Source: Pseudomonas viciae
GTDB taxonomy: Bacteria > Pseudomonadota > Gammaproteobacteria > Pseudomonadales > Pseudomonadaceae
Assembly (NCBI RefSeq): GCF_004786035.1
Contig: NZ_CP035088.1
Coordinates: 5,530,001 to 5,594,000 of the forward strand
Direction: 5' to 3'
DNA length: 64,000 nt
In this document: positions 24,072-31,955 of the stretch, piece after piece
Layout of the letters: every line of letters begins with the position of its first letter
Position numbering within the stretch: the first letter of the stretch is position 1
Notes under the pieces: generated by a model
Told to the model about the DNA's origin: nothing
What the model saw: the letters and a program-made list of their open reading frames with translations, nothing else
Databases searched by the model: none
Made by a program: the position numbers and the translations under genes

Positions 24072-25282
24072 CAGCCAGTCACCCTTTCCGGAACCGGTTT
24101 GGTCTTCTCGAGCCTGGTGTAGAACGGCATCAGAATGAAGTAGGCGAAGTACAAGAAGGTGCAGACCTGCGACAGCAGTGTCCGGCCCGGGGTCGGAGCG
24201 AGTACGCCCAGCACGCCGAGGATCACGAACGAGATGCAGAACACCACCAGCCAGATCTTGCTCAGCCAGCCTTTGTAGCGCATCGACTTGACGGGGCTGC
24301 GGTCCAGCCACGGCAGGACGAACAGCACGGCGATGGCCGCGCCCATGGCGATGACGCCCAGCAGCTTGTCCGGAATCGCCCGCAGAATCGCGTAGAACGG
24401 CGTGAAGTACCAGACCGGGGCAATGTGCTCAGGGGTCTTGAAGGCGTTCGCCTGCTCGAAGTTCGGTTTCTCGAGGAAATAACCACCCATTTCCGGGAAG
24501 AAGAACACGATGGAGCAGAAGATGAACAGGAAGACCACCACGCCGACGATATCTTTCACGGTGTAGTACGGGTGGAAGGCGATGCCATCCAGCGGTACGC
24601 CGTTCTCATCCTTGTGCTTCTTGATGTCCACGCCATCCGGGTTGTTCGAGCCGACTTCGTGCAGCGCCAGGATGTGCAGCACCACCAGACCGAGGATCAC
24701 GATCGGCAGGGCCACGACATGCAGGGCGAAGAAGCGGTTCAGGGTAATGCCGGAGATCAGGTAGTCACCACGGATCCATTGGGTCAGGTCATCACCGATG
24801 ACCGGGATCGCACCGAACAGCGAGATGATCACCTGGGCACCCCAGTAGGACATCTGGCCCCATGGCAGCAGGTAGCCCATGAAGGCCTCAGCCATCAGCG
24901 CCAGGTAGATCAGCATGCCAAAGACCCACACCAACTCACGCGGTTTCTGGTACGAACCGTAGAGCAGGCCACGGAACATGTGCAGGTAGACCACGATGAA
25001 GAACGCCGAAGCGCCGGTGGAGTGCAGCAGACGCAGGATCGAGCCGTACTCGACGTCGCGCATGATGTATTCGACGGAAGCAAACGCCTCTTCCGCCGAA
25101 GGGGTGTAGCTCATGGTCAGCCAGACACCGGTAACGATCTGGTTGACCAGAACGAGCAAGGCCAGGGAGCCAAAGAAGTAGAAGAAGTTGAAGTTTTTTG
25201 GAGCGTAGTACTTGCTGAGATGGTCTTCCCACATTTTGGTCGCGGGAAAGCGCGCATCAACCCAATCCATGAATTTGCTCAT
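24071..25282 (-). CDS. petB: Cytochrome b subunit of the bc1 complex
   Basis: Core membrane subunit with two b haems and the quinol oxidation and reduction sites. The 403-residue protein has about eight membrane segments, the haem-ligand helices (LHSTGASAFFIVVYLHMFRGLLYGSY and RFFALHVVALPIVILGLVVLHILALH) and the PEWYF-like segment seen here as PVWYF. ATG at 25282 overlaps the petA stop by one base; a GTG one codon earlier is less likely. Confidence 0.97.
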   Translation of the reverse strand: MSKFMDWVDARFPATKMWEDHLSKYYAPKNFNFFYFFGSLALLVLVNQIVTGVWLTMSYTPSAEEAFASVEYIMRDVEYGSILRLLHSTGASAFFIVVYLHMFRGLLYGSYQKPRELVWVFGMLIYLALMAEAFMGYLLPWGQMSYWGAQVIISLFGAIPVIGDDLTQWIRGDYLISGITLNRFFALHVVALPIVILGLVVLHILALHEVGSNNPDGVDIKKHKDENGVPLDGIAFHPYYTVKDIVGVVVFLFIFCSIVFFFPEMGGYFLEKPNFEQANAFKTPEHIAPVWYFTPFYAILRAIPDKLLGVIAMGAAIAVLFVLPWLDRSPVKSMRYKGWLSKIWLVVFCISFVILGVLGVLAPTPGRTLLSQVCTFLYFAYFILMPFYTRLEKTKPVPERVTG

Positions 25283-25875
25283 CACGCTTTCTCCGTATCG
25301 ACGCCGATGACAATGATGTCGTCGGTCTCATAGGAATGCGGGGGAACTGGCAGGTTCAGAGGTGCAGGCTGTGATTTGTAGACGCGACCCGCCAGGTCGT
25401 AGTGGGAGCCGTGGCAAGGGCAGAAATAACCACCGACCCAGTCCTTGCCCAGATCGGCAGGGGCCACTTCAGGACGGAACGTTGGTGAGCAACCCAGGTG
25501 CGTGCAGATCCCGATCAGCAGCAGGACTTCCGGCTTGATCGAACGCGTCTCCGGATCGACATAGGTCGGTTGCGTGGAGTTCTTGGAGGTAGGGTCAGAC
25601 AGCTGGCCCTCGATCTTTTTCAGATTCCCCAGGATTTCCTCGGTACGGCGGACGATGAACACCGGCTGACCGCGCCATTCAGCAATCATCTGCTGGCCTG
25701 GCTCGATCTTGCTGACATTCACTTTCACCGGTGCACCTGCAGCTTTCGCCTTGGCACTGGGAAACCATGACCCCACGAACGGGACCGCAGCCCCCACCGC
25801 TCCTGCAGCACCCACCACGGATGTGGCTGCTACCAGGAAGCGACGCCGGCCTGCATTCACGCCGTCATTGCTCAT
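25282..25875 (-). CDS. petA: Ubiquinol-cytochrome c reductase Rieske iron-sulfur protein
   Basis: Carries the 2Fe-2S cluster that takes the first electron from quinol. The 197-residue protein has a twin-arginine-type N-terminus (NAGRRRFLVAATSV) followed by a membrane anchor (about 14-34). The two cluster boxes are CTHLGC (124-129) and CPCHGS (152-157), with the cluster held by Cys124, His126, Cys152 and His155. First gene of petABC. Confidence 0.98.
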   Translation of the reverse strand: MSNDGVNAGRRRFLVAATSVVGAAGAVGAAVPFVGSWFPSAKAKAAGAPVKVNVSKIEPGQQMIAEWRGQPVFIVRRTEEILGNLKKIEGQLSDPTSKNSTQPTYVDPETRSIKPEVLLLIGICTHLGCSPTFRPEVAPADLGKDWVGGYFCPCHGSHYDLAGRVYKSQPAPLNLPVPPHSYETDDIIVIGVDTEKA

Positions 25876-26021
25876 TCAGTCCTCTCCCATCAGCTTTGTG
25901 GCCTGTTAAATCAGGCGTCTACTAAGTAAAAATCTGAACTTATAAAAATTTTGCCGAATGGTAATGAAAAGCCCCAATATTGACAAGGTAATTACCAAGC
26001 GGCCAAACCGCCAAGCCTTGT

Positions 26022-26048
26022 AGTATAGGGCCTCTACGGATGTGGCAA
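26022..26048 (-). promoter_or_regulatory. Candidate petABC promoter
   Basis: Minus strand TATACT (26022-26027) preceded by TTGCCA (26043-26048), but with a short 15-bp spacer. It lies about 150 bp upstream of petA, just after the rpsI terminator. The intervening leader is AT-rich. Confidence 0.35.
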
Positions 26049-26075
26049 GTTGTCACAGGATAAATATTTCGCCCA

Positions 26076-26115
26076 TAAAAAAACGCCCAGCTCCGTAAGG
26101 AACTGGGCGCTTTTT
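26076..26115 (-). terminator. Rho-independent terminator after rpsI
   Basis: Minus strand hairpin CGCCCAGTTCC...GGAGCTGGGCG followed by a T7 run. It separates rplM-rpsI from petABC. Confidence 0.9.
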
Positions 26116-26130
26116 GAACGCAAAAGCGAA

Positions 26131-26523
26131 TTAACGCTTCGAGTACTGCGGACGCTTACGCGCTTTACGCAGACCGACTTTCTTACGTTCAACTTCGCGA
26201 GCATCGCGAGTTACGAAGCCGGCTTTGCGCAGAGCACCGCGCAGAGTTTCGTCGTAATCCATCAGGGCGCGAGTGATGCCGTGGCGGATTGCGCCAGCTT
26301 GACCACTTACACCACCACCGATAACAGTGACGTAGATGTCGAATTTTTCGACGGTCTCGGTCAGTTCCAGCGGCTGACGAACTACCATGCGGGCAGTTTC
26401 GCGGCCGAAGAAGTTATCCAGGGAGCGGTTGTTGATGGAGATGTTACCAGTACCCGGACGCAGGAAAACGCGTGCGGTTGCAGTCTTGCGACGGCCAGTG
26501 CCGTAATTTTGAGTCGCCGACAT
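26131..26523 (-). CDS. rpsI: 30S ribosomal protein S9
   Basis: Small-subunit protein whose C-terminal tail reaches the P-site tRNA. The 130-residue product has the family start ([34 protein letters not shown]), [23 protein letters not shown], and the basic tail ending [12 protein letters not shown]. It lies 14 bp after rplM, the universal L13-S9 pair. Confidence 0.99.
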   Translation of the reverse strand: MSATQNYGTGRRKTATARVFLRPGTGNISINNRSLDNFFGRETARMVVRQPLELTETVEKFDIYVTVIGGGVSGQAGAIRHGITRALMDYDETLRGALRKAGFVTRDAREVERKKVGLRKARKRPQYSKR

Positions 26524-26537
26524 AATGAACTATTCCG

Positions 26538-26966
26538 TTAAAACTTCAGTTCTTGGGGCTGCTGAGCAGTATGAGGGTGAGCAGCGCCCGCATAAACCTT
26601 CAGCTTACGATACATGTCGCGACCCAGTGGGTTTTTAGGCAGCATGCCTTTAACCGCGGTCTCGATCACGCGCTCAGGGGCTTTGGCGATCAGCTTTTCG
26701 AAGTTGATCGACTTGATGCCGCCAGGAAAACCGGAGTGGGAGTAGTACATTTTGTCAGTGGTTTTAGCGCCAGTAACACGTACTTGCTCAGCATTGATCA
26801 CGACGATGTAGTCACCGGTGTCAACGTGAGGGGTGTACTCAGGCTTGTGCTTGCCACGCAGACGGCTCGCGATTTCGGTGGCCAGACGACCCAGGGTCTG
26901 ACCAGCAGCGTCGACGACAAACCAGTCGCGCTTTACTGTTTCCGGTTTAGCAGTAAAAGTTTTCAT
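26538..26966 (-). CDS. rplM: 50S ribosomal protein L13
   Basis: Early-assembly protein of the large subunit. The 142 residues match the family from [45 protein letters not shown] through [22 protein letters not shown]. First gene of the rplM-rpsI operon, behind a clear promoter at 27008-27036. Confidence 0.99.
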   Translation of the reverse strand: MKTFTAKPETVKRDWFVVDAAGQTLGRLATEIASRLRGKHKPEYTPHVDTGDYIVVINAEQVRVTGAKTTDKMYYSHSGFPGGIKSINFEKLIAKAPERVIETAVKGMLPKNPLGRDMYRKLKVYAGAAHPHTAQQPQELKF

Positions 26967-27007
26967 TCTTTATAGCCTCAGGGGCCGCCCTGTAAATTAG
27001 ACGGCGG

Positions 27008-27036
27008 ATCTTACTGAATAGTGCGTACTTTGACAA
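27008..27036 (-). promoter_or_regulatory. Sigma70-type promoter of rplM-rpsI, overlapped by a palindrome
   Basis: Minus strand TTGTCA (27031-27036), 17-bp spacer, TAAGAT (27008-27013), 42 bp before the rplM ATG. The -35 lies inside a 16-bp inverted repeat, CTTTGAC-AA-GTCAAAG (27028-27043 on the plus strand). Confidence 0.7.
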
Positions 27037-27211
27037 GTCAAAGGCAGCCGGATACAGACGCTTTCGGGGGCTCGGGTCGGCGCGTCCGTTCAACGGCAAG
27101 ATTCTTCGGCGGCGGCGCATCACTTCCACTGCAGAAAGAGGTGCGCAATTATGCAGATTGCGAAAAATATTTCAACCTGCTTTTATGATTGTTTTGCCCA
27201 AGGAGTCACCG

Positions 27212-28252
27212 ATGGACTATCGCCAGCTAGGCCGTACCGATCTGAACGTGAGCGCCCTGTGCCTCGGAACCATGACCTGGGGTGAGCAGAACAGCGAGGC
27301 CGAGGCCTTTGCCCAGATCGAGCGCGCCAAGGGTGCCGGCATCAATTTCATCGACACTGCCGAGATGTACCCGGTACCACCGAAAGCCGAGACCTACGCC
27401 ACCACCGAGCGCTACATCGGCAATTATTTCAAGAACCGCGGCGACCGCGCCGACTGGATCCTGGCGAGCAAGATCGCCGGCCCTGGCAACACCATCGACT
27501 ACATCCGCGACAAAAACCTCAAGCACAACCGCCAGCACATCGTCGAAGCCGTGGATGCCAGCCTCAAGCGCCTGCAAACCGACTGGATCGATCTTTACCA
27601 GTTGCACTGGCCGGAACGCAGCACCAACTTCTTTGGCCAGCTGGGCTACCAGCACAAGGCCGACGAGGACTTCACCCCGTTGGAGGAAACCCTCGAAGCT
27701 CTGGACGAACAGGTCCGGGCCGGCAAGATCCGCCACATCGGCCTGTCCAACGAAACGCCGTGGGGCACCATGAAATTCCTCGCCCTGGCCGAGGCCCGTG
27801 GCTGGCCGCGAGCGGTGTCGATCCAGAATCCGTACAACCTGCTCAACCGCAGCTTCGAAGTCGGCCTCGCGGAAATCGCCATCCGCGAACAGTGCGGCCT
27901 GCTGGCCTACTCGCCCCTGGCATTCGGCTTCCTGTCGGGCAAATACGAAAACGGTGCACGGCCAGCCAAGGGTCGCCTGACGCTCTATAGCCGCTTCATG
28001 CGCTACTTCAATCCGCAATCGGAAGCGGCGTGCAGCCGTTATGTGGCGTTGGCCCGCGAACATGGCCTGGACCCGGCCCAGATGGCCCTGGCGTTCGTCA
28101 CGCAGCAACCGTTCGTGACCAGCAACATCATTGGCGCCACCACGCTGGAGCAACTGGACAGCAACATTGCCAGCTTCGACCTGAAGCTGTCGGATGAAGT
28201 GCTGGCGGGGATCGAGGCGATCCACAAGGATCAGCCGAACCCGGCGCCTTGA
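27212..28252 (+). CDS. tas: Tas-like NADP(H)-dependent aldo-keto reductase
   Basis: AKR-fold oxidoreductase that reduces aldehydes or ketones with NADPH; the physiological substrate is unknown. The 346-residue product is close to E. coli Tas, including GTMTWGEQNSEAEAFAQIERA, the conserved INFIDTAEMYPVPPK, LYQLHWPERSTNFFG and IQNPYNLLNRSFEVGLAEIA. The catalytic tetrad is visible as Asp (DTAEMY), Tyr (MYP), Lys (ASKIAG) and His (LHWP). ATG at 27212 follows AAGGAG; an upstream frame to 27158 is discounted. Divergent from rplM. Confidence 0.9.
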   Translation: MDYRQLGRTDLNVSALCLGTMTWGEQNSEAEAFAQIERAKGAGINFIDTAEMYPVPPKAETYATTERYIGNYFKNRGDRADWILASKIAGPGNTIDYIRDKNLKHNRQHIVEAVDASLKRLQTDWIDLYQLHWPERSTNFFGQLGYQHKADEDFTPLEETLEALDEQVRAGKIRHIGLSNETPWGTMKFLALAEARGWPRAVSIQNPYNLLNRSFEVGLAEIAIREQCGLLAYSPLAFGFLSGKYENGARPAKGRLTLYSRFMRYFNPQSEAACSRYVALAREHGLDPAQMALAFVTQQPFVTSNIIGATTLEQLDSNIASFDLKLSDEVLAGIEAIHKDQPNPAP

Positions 28253-28266
28253 TTGCCCGGTAAAAA

Positions 28267-28365
28267 GCCTTCGCGAGCAAGCCCGCTCCCACAGAGGGGC
28301 TGTGTCGATCACGAAATAGTGCTCAGACACAAATCCCCTGTGGGAGCGGGCTTGCTCGCGAAGGC
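28267..28365. repeat. REP doublet (REPIN)
   Basis: GCCTTCGCGAGCAAGCCCGCTCCCACAG (28267-28294) and its exact inverse (28338-28365) flank a 43-bp spacer. It lies between convergent tas and the acyl-CoA dehydrogenase. Confidence 0.9.
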
Positions 28366-28386
28366 AATCTTGAATTCACCCCATAA

Positions 28387-29523
28387 TCAAAGCGACCGCG
28401 CAATAATCTCCTTCATGATTTCATTGGTCCCGGCATAGATCCGCTGCACCCGCGCATCCGCCCACGCCCGGGCAATCGGGTATTCCCACATGAAGCCGTA
28501 GCCGCCGTGCAACTGCACGCATTCGTCGAGCACCCTGCATTGCAGGTCGGTGCCCCAGTACTTGGCCATTGCCGCCGTCGGCACGTCGAGCTTGCCTTGC
28601 AGGTGCAGTTCCAGGCAGCGGTCGACGAAAACCCGGCCGATCTGGATCTCGGTGGCCATTTCCGCCAGCTTGAAGCGAGTGTTCTGGAAGTCCGCGATGG
28701 ATTTGCCAAACGCCTTGCGCTCGCGGGTGTAGTCCAACGTCCATTGCAACGCCGCTTCGGCCGAGGCCAGGCCTGCGATGGCAACGGTCAAGCGCTCCTG
28801 AGGGAGTTCCTGCATCAAGTAGGCGAAGCCCATTCCAGCCTGCCCGAGCAGGTTTTCCCTCGGCACGCGAACGTCCTGGAAGAACAATTCCGAGGTGTCC
28901 TGAGCCTTCATTCCGACTTTTTCCAGGCGCTTGCCCTTTTCGAAGCCAGGCGTGCCCGCCTCCACCAGGAACAGACTGGTGCCCTTGGCGCCAGCCTTGG
29001 GGTCAGTCTTGGCGACCACGATCACCAGATCGGCCAGGAAGCCATTGGTAATGAAGGTTTTCGAGCCGTTGATCACGTATTCATCACCGTCCAGCACTGC
29101 CGTGGTCTTCACGCCCTGCAGGTCGGAACCGGCGCCCGGCTCGGTCATGGCGATGGCCGTGACCATCTCCCCAGACACCAGTTTGGGCAGGTACTTGAGC
29201 TTCAGCGCTTCACTGCCGTAATGCAGGATGTAGGGCGCGACGATGTCGGAGTGCAGCGAGAAACCGATCCCTGTCAGCCCCAGGCGGCCGATCTCCTCGA
29301 TCACTACCGTGCTGTAGAGGAAGTCTGCGTCCAGCCCGCCATAGGCCTCTGGAAGGTGCGAGCACAACATGCCCGCCTCCCCCGCCTTGTTCCAGAGTTG
29401 GCGATCGACATGCCCCTGTTTCTCCCACTGACTGTGGTACGGCACCGCTTCTTTTTCGAGGAAGGTTCGTACGCTGTCGCGAAACAATTCGTGCTCGGGA
29501 GCGAACAGGGTTCTTGGGATCAT
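28387..29523 (-). CDS. Acyl-CoA dehydrogenase
   Basis: FAD-dependent enzyme that makes the alpha-beta double bond of an acyl-CoA. The 378-residue protein from ATG at 29523 (MIPRTLFAPEHELFRDS) has the N-terminal helical domain, the ACAD signatures (AIAMTEPGAGSDLQGVKTTA near residue 130; QLHGGYGFMWEYPIARAWADARVQRIYAGTNEIMKEII at the C-terminus) and the catalytic-base Glu region IYAGTNEI. A longer frame to 29754 runs through the regulatory gap and has no family match. Substrate chain length cannot be told. Divergent from an AraC-type regulator that probably controls it. Confidence 0.92.
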   Translation of the reverse strand: MIPRTLFAPEHELFRDSVRTFLEKEAVPYHSQWEKQGHVDRQLWNKAGEAGMLCSHLPEAYGGLDADFLYSTVVIEEIGRLGLTGIGFSLHSDIVAPYILHYGSEALKLKYLPKLVSGEMVTAIAMTEPGAGSDLQGVKTTAVLDGDEYVINGSKTFITNGFLADLVIVVAKTDPKAGAKGTSLFLVEAGTPGFEKGKRLEKVGMKAQDTSELFFQDVRVPRENLLGQAGMGFAYLMQELPQERLTVAIAGLASAEAALQWTLDYTRERKAFGKSIADFQNTRFKLAEMATEIQIGRVFVDRCLELHLQGKLDVPTAAMAKYWGTDLQCRVLDECVQLHGGYGFMWEYPIARAWADARVQRIYAGTNEIMKEIIARSL

Positions 29524-29668
29524 GGCGCACCTTTGATTATTGTTGGGTGTGGTTATCCAACAGAGCCTAAGCCTGCGATGTACGACAGGACACTGGACAC
29601 ATCCGACAAAAAATAAGACGATCCAGCCGTCTGATGACCACTTTCCCCTATAAAAATAAAGATGAATT

Positions 29669-30664
29669 ATGTCTATGCACGTCTCCACGCCTTTGCGGCG
29701 CGTCAGCATCCTGGCGATCGACCGGGTTTTCGCCTCCACCCTCATGCAAGCCAAGGATTTTTTCCACCTGGCCAGCCTGCGCTACGGCAAACAACTGGGC
29801 CAGGGCCTGACCCCGGCGTTTGAAACCCGGCTGGTCAGCCCCGACGGCAAACCGGTGAACAGCTTCAGCGATGTGATCATGCCGGTGGACGGTGGCCTGG
29901 AAAATACCGACGTCATCATCCTCCCGGCGTTCTGGGATGATTTCGCCACCCTCTGCCAACGTTATCCCCAAGTCCTGCCCTGGCTGCGCGAACAACATGC
30001 TCGCGGCGCTGTACTCTGCGGCGAAGCCACCGGAGTGTTCTGGCTGGCTGAGTCCGGGCTGCTCGACGGCAAGGAAGCCACCACGTACTGGCGTTTCTTC
30101 AATGCCTTCAAGGAGCGTTTTCCCCAAGTACACCTGAACCAGGACAAGCACCTGACCGACGCCGACAACCTGTTCTGCGCCGGCGGCACGACCTCGGCCT
30201 GCGACCTCTACATTTACCTCATCGAGCGTTTCTGCGGCGCCAACGTGGCCCAGGCCGTGGCACGGGATATCCTGTACGAAGTGCAACGCAATTATTCACC
30301 CGGAAGAATCGGCTTTGGCGGTCAAAAACTGCACCAGGACGTGATCATCCTGCAGATCCAGCACTGGCTCGAAGAGCACTTCGCCGACAAGTTCCGCTTC
30401 GAGGACGTCGCCCGGGAACACGGCATGAGCATCCGCAATTTCATGCGCCGCTTCCAGACCGCCACCGGCGACAAACCGCTGCATTACCTGCAACGGCTGC
30501 GGATAGAAACCGCCAAGGGTCTGCTGTCCGGCAGCCGCAAAAGCATCAAGACCATCAGCTATGAAGTCGGCTACGACGACGCCAGCTTTTTCGCCCGACT
30601 GTTCCGGCAACATACCGACCTGTCGCCGAACCAGTATCGGCAGCAGTTTCAGCAGGCGGCATAA
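29669..30664 (+). CDS. GlxA-family AraC-type transcriptional regulator
   Basis: The 331-residue protein has an N-terminal DJ-1/PfpI (class I glutamine amidotransferase-like) domain, about 10-200 (RVSILAIDRVFASTLMQAKDFF ... GAVLCGEATGVFWLAESGLLDGKEATTYW), where Cys occupies the usual nucleophile-elbow area. The AraC double helix-turn-helix is at about 230-328 (FRFEDVAREHGMSIRNFMRRFQTATGDKPLHYLQRLRIETAKGLL ... ISYEVGYDDASFFARLFRQ). Divergent from the acyl-CoA dehydrogenase across 145 bp, which suggests local control. Inducer unknown. Confidence 0.92.
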   Translation: MSMHVSTPLRRVSILAIDRVFASTLMQAKDFFHLASLRYGKQLGQGLTPAFETRLVSPDGKPVNSFSDVIMPVDGGLENTDVIILPAFWDDFATLCQRYPQVLPWLREQHARGAVLCGEATGVFWLAESGLLDGKEATTYWRFFNAFKERFPQVHLNQDKHLTDADNLFCAGGTTSACDLYIYLIERFCGANVAQAVARDILYEVQRNYSPGRIGFGGQKLHQDVIILQIQHWLEEHFADKFRFEDVAREHGMSIRNFMRRFQTATGDKPLHYLQRLRIETAKGLLSGSRKSIKTISYEVGYDDASFFARLFRQHTDLSPNQYRQQFQQAA

Positions 30665-30690
30665 CTGTGGGAGCTAGCTCGCTCCCACAG
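30665..30690. repeat. Short REP-like palindrome
   Basis: CTGTGGGAGCTAGCTCGCTCCCACAG is an almost perfect 26-bp palindrome right after the AraC-type gene. Confidence 0.75.
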
Positions 30691-30715
30691 GGTCAGGTGG
30701 GGAATCACCACATAC

Positions 30716-30748
30716 AAAAACGGCCTGCAATCGCAGGCCGTTTTTTTA
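30716..30748. terminator. Bidirectional terminator between the AraC-type gene and zapE
   Basis: A-run, hairpin CGGCCTGC-AATC-GCAGGCCG (30721-30740), T7 run; works on both strands for two convergent genes. Confidence 0.9.
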
Positions 30749-30759
30749 TCCGAATCACC

Positions 30760-31854
30760 CTACGGCTTATGCGCCCGAGCCAGGAACTCGTGGGATTGCA
30801 TTTCCAGCAGACGACTCAAGGTCCGCTGAAATTCGAAAGTCAGGCGACCGCCGGTGTAGAGGTCCTTGAGTTCGACTTCGGCCGAGATAATCAGCTTCAC
30901 GTTACGGTCGTAGAACTCGTCGACCATGTTGATGAAGCGCCGGGCGATGTCGTCGGTGGTGACGCTCATCTGCTCGACGTTGCTGAGCAGCACCGCGTGG
31001 AAAATCTTGCCCAACTCGATGTAGTCGTTCTGGCTGCGAGGGCCGTCGCACAGTTCGCGGAAGTCGAACCAGGCCACGTCATCGCACGTACGTACGGCGC
31101 GGATTTCGCGATTTTCGACGACCAATACATCGTTTTCCACGGCCTGGGTGCACTCCGGCGTCAGGGCTCGGAAGCTCTTGCGCAGGCTTTCTTCGGCAGC
31201 GGCGTCCAGGGGAAAGTGGAACAGCTCGGCTTGTTCGAGGTGACGCAGACGGTAATCGACACCGCTGTCGACGTTGACGATTTCGGTGTGCTGCTTGATC
31301 AGCGCGATGGCCGGCAGGAAGCGCGCCCGCTGCAGACCGTCCTTGTAGAGGCCGTCCGGCACGATGTTCGAGGTGGCGACCAGGGTCACACCATTCTTGA
31401 ACAGTTCCTCCATCAAGGTGCCAAGGATCATAGCGTCGGTGATGTCGGAGACAAAAAACTCATCGAAGCAGATCACCCGTGTCTCGTCGGAGAAACGCTT
31501 GGCGATGATGGTCAGCGGGTTCTTCTCGCCGCCCAGGGTTTTCATTTCTTCATGCACACGCTTCATGAAGCGGTGAAAGTGCGTCCGGGTTTTTTCCTTG
31601 AACGGCAACGCCTCGAAAAACGTGTCCACCAGGTAAGTCTTGCCACGGCCCACGCCGCCCCAGAAATACAGGCCCCTGACGGGTGCCTGGTCTTTTTTGC
31701 CGAACAGTTTGCCCAACAAGCCCGGCTTGTTGTTCGAGGCGGCGACCAGATCGTCGTACAGGCGTTGCAAATGCCGCACGGCCGTTTCCTGGGCTGCGTC
31801 GTGGAAGAACTCCGGGCGTTTCAGATCAGCTTGATATCGTTCTAGGGGCGTCAT
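30760..31854 (-). CDS. zapE: Cell division protein ZapE (AFG1-like ATPase)
   Basis: P-loop ATPase that in E. coli associates with the Z ring and lowers Z-ring stability in late division or under stress. The 364-residue protein has Walker A (YFWGGVGRGKTYLVD, near 66-80), Walker B-like (RVICFDEFFVSDITDAMIL) and the family segments RFINMVDEFYDRNVKLIISAE and FEFQRTLSRLLEMQS. ATG at 31854 was chosen over a TTG four codons earlier. It follows trpS on the same strand. Confidence 0.94.
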   Translation of the reverse strand: MTPLERYQADLKRPEFFHDAAQETAVRHLQRLYDDLVAASNNKPGLLGKLFGKKDQAPVRGLYFWGGVGRGKTYLVDTFFEALPFKEKTRTHFHRFMKRVHEEMKTLGGEKNPLTIIAKRFSDETRVICFDEFFVSDITDAMILGTLMEELFKNGVTLVATSNIVPDGLYKDGLQRARFLPAIALIKQHTEIVNVDSGVDYRLRHLEQAELFHFPLDAAAEESLRKSFRALTPECTQAVENDVLVVENREIRAVRTCDDVAWFDFRELCDGPRSQNDYIELGKIFHAVLLSNVEQMSVTTDDIARRFINMVDEFYDRNVKLIISAEVELKDLYTGGRLTFEFQRTLSRLLEMQSHEFLARAHKP

Positions 31855-31955
31855 ATTCGTTAGCAAGGCAACAAAAACGGGCCGTCACTGTAGCGACGGC
31901 CCGCAGGAATGGCAATCGGCCCTTACTCGGGCCGATGATCGGGAGACGCCTGGGA

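Noticed and set aside
24072-24311. Longer petC frame reading into petB
   Set aside because: The ATG at 24071 starts a typical signal peptide, and the extension is out-of-frame petB sequence.
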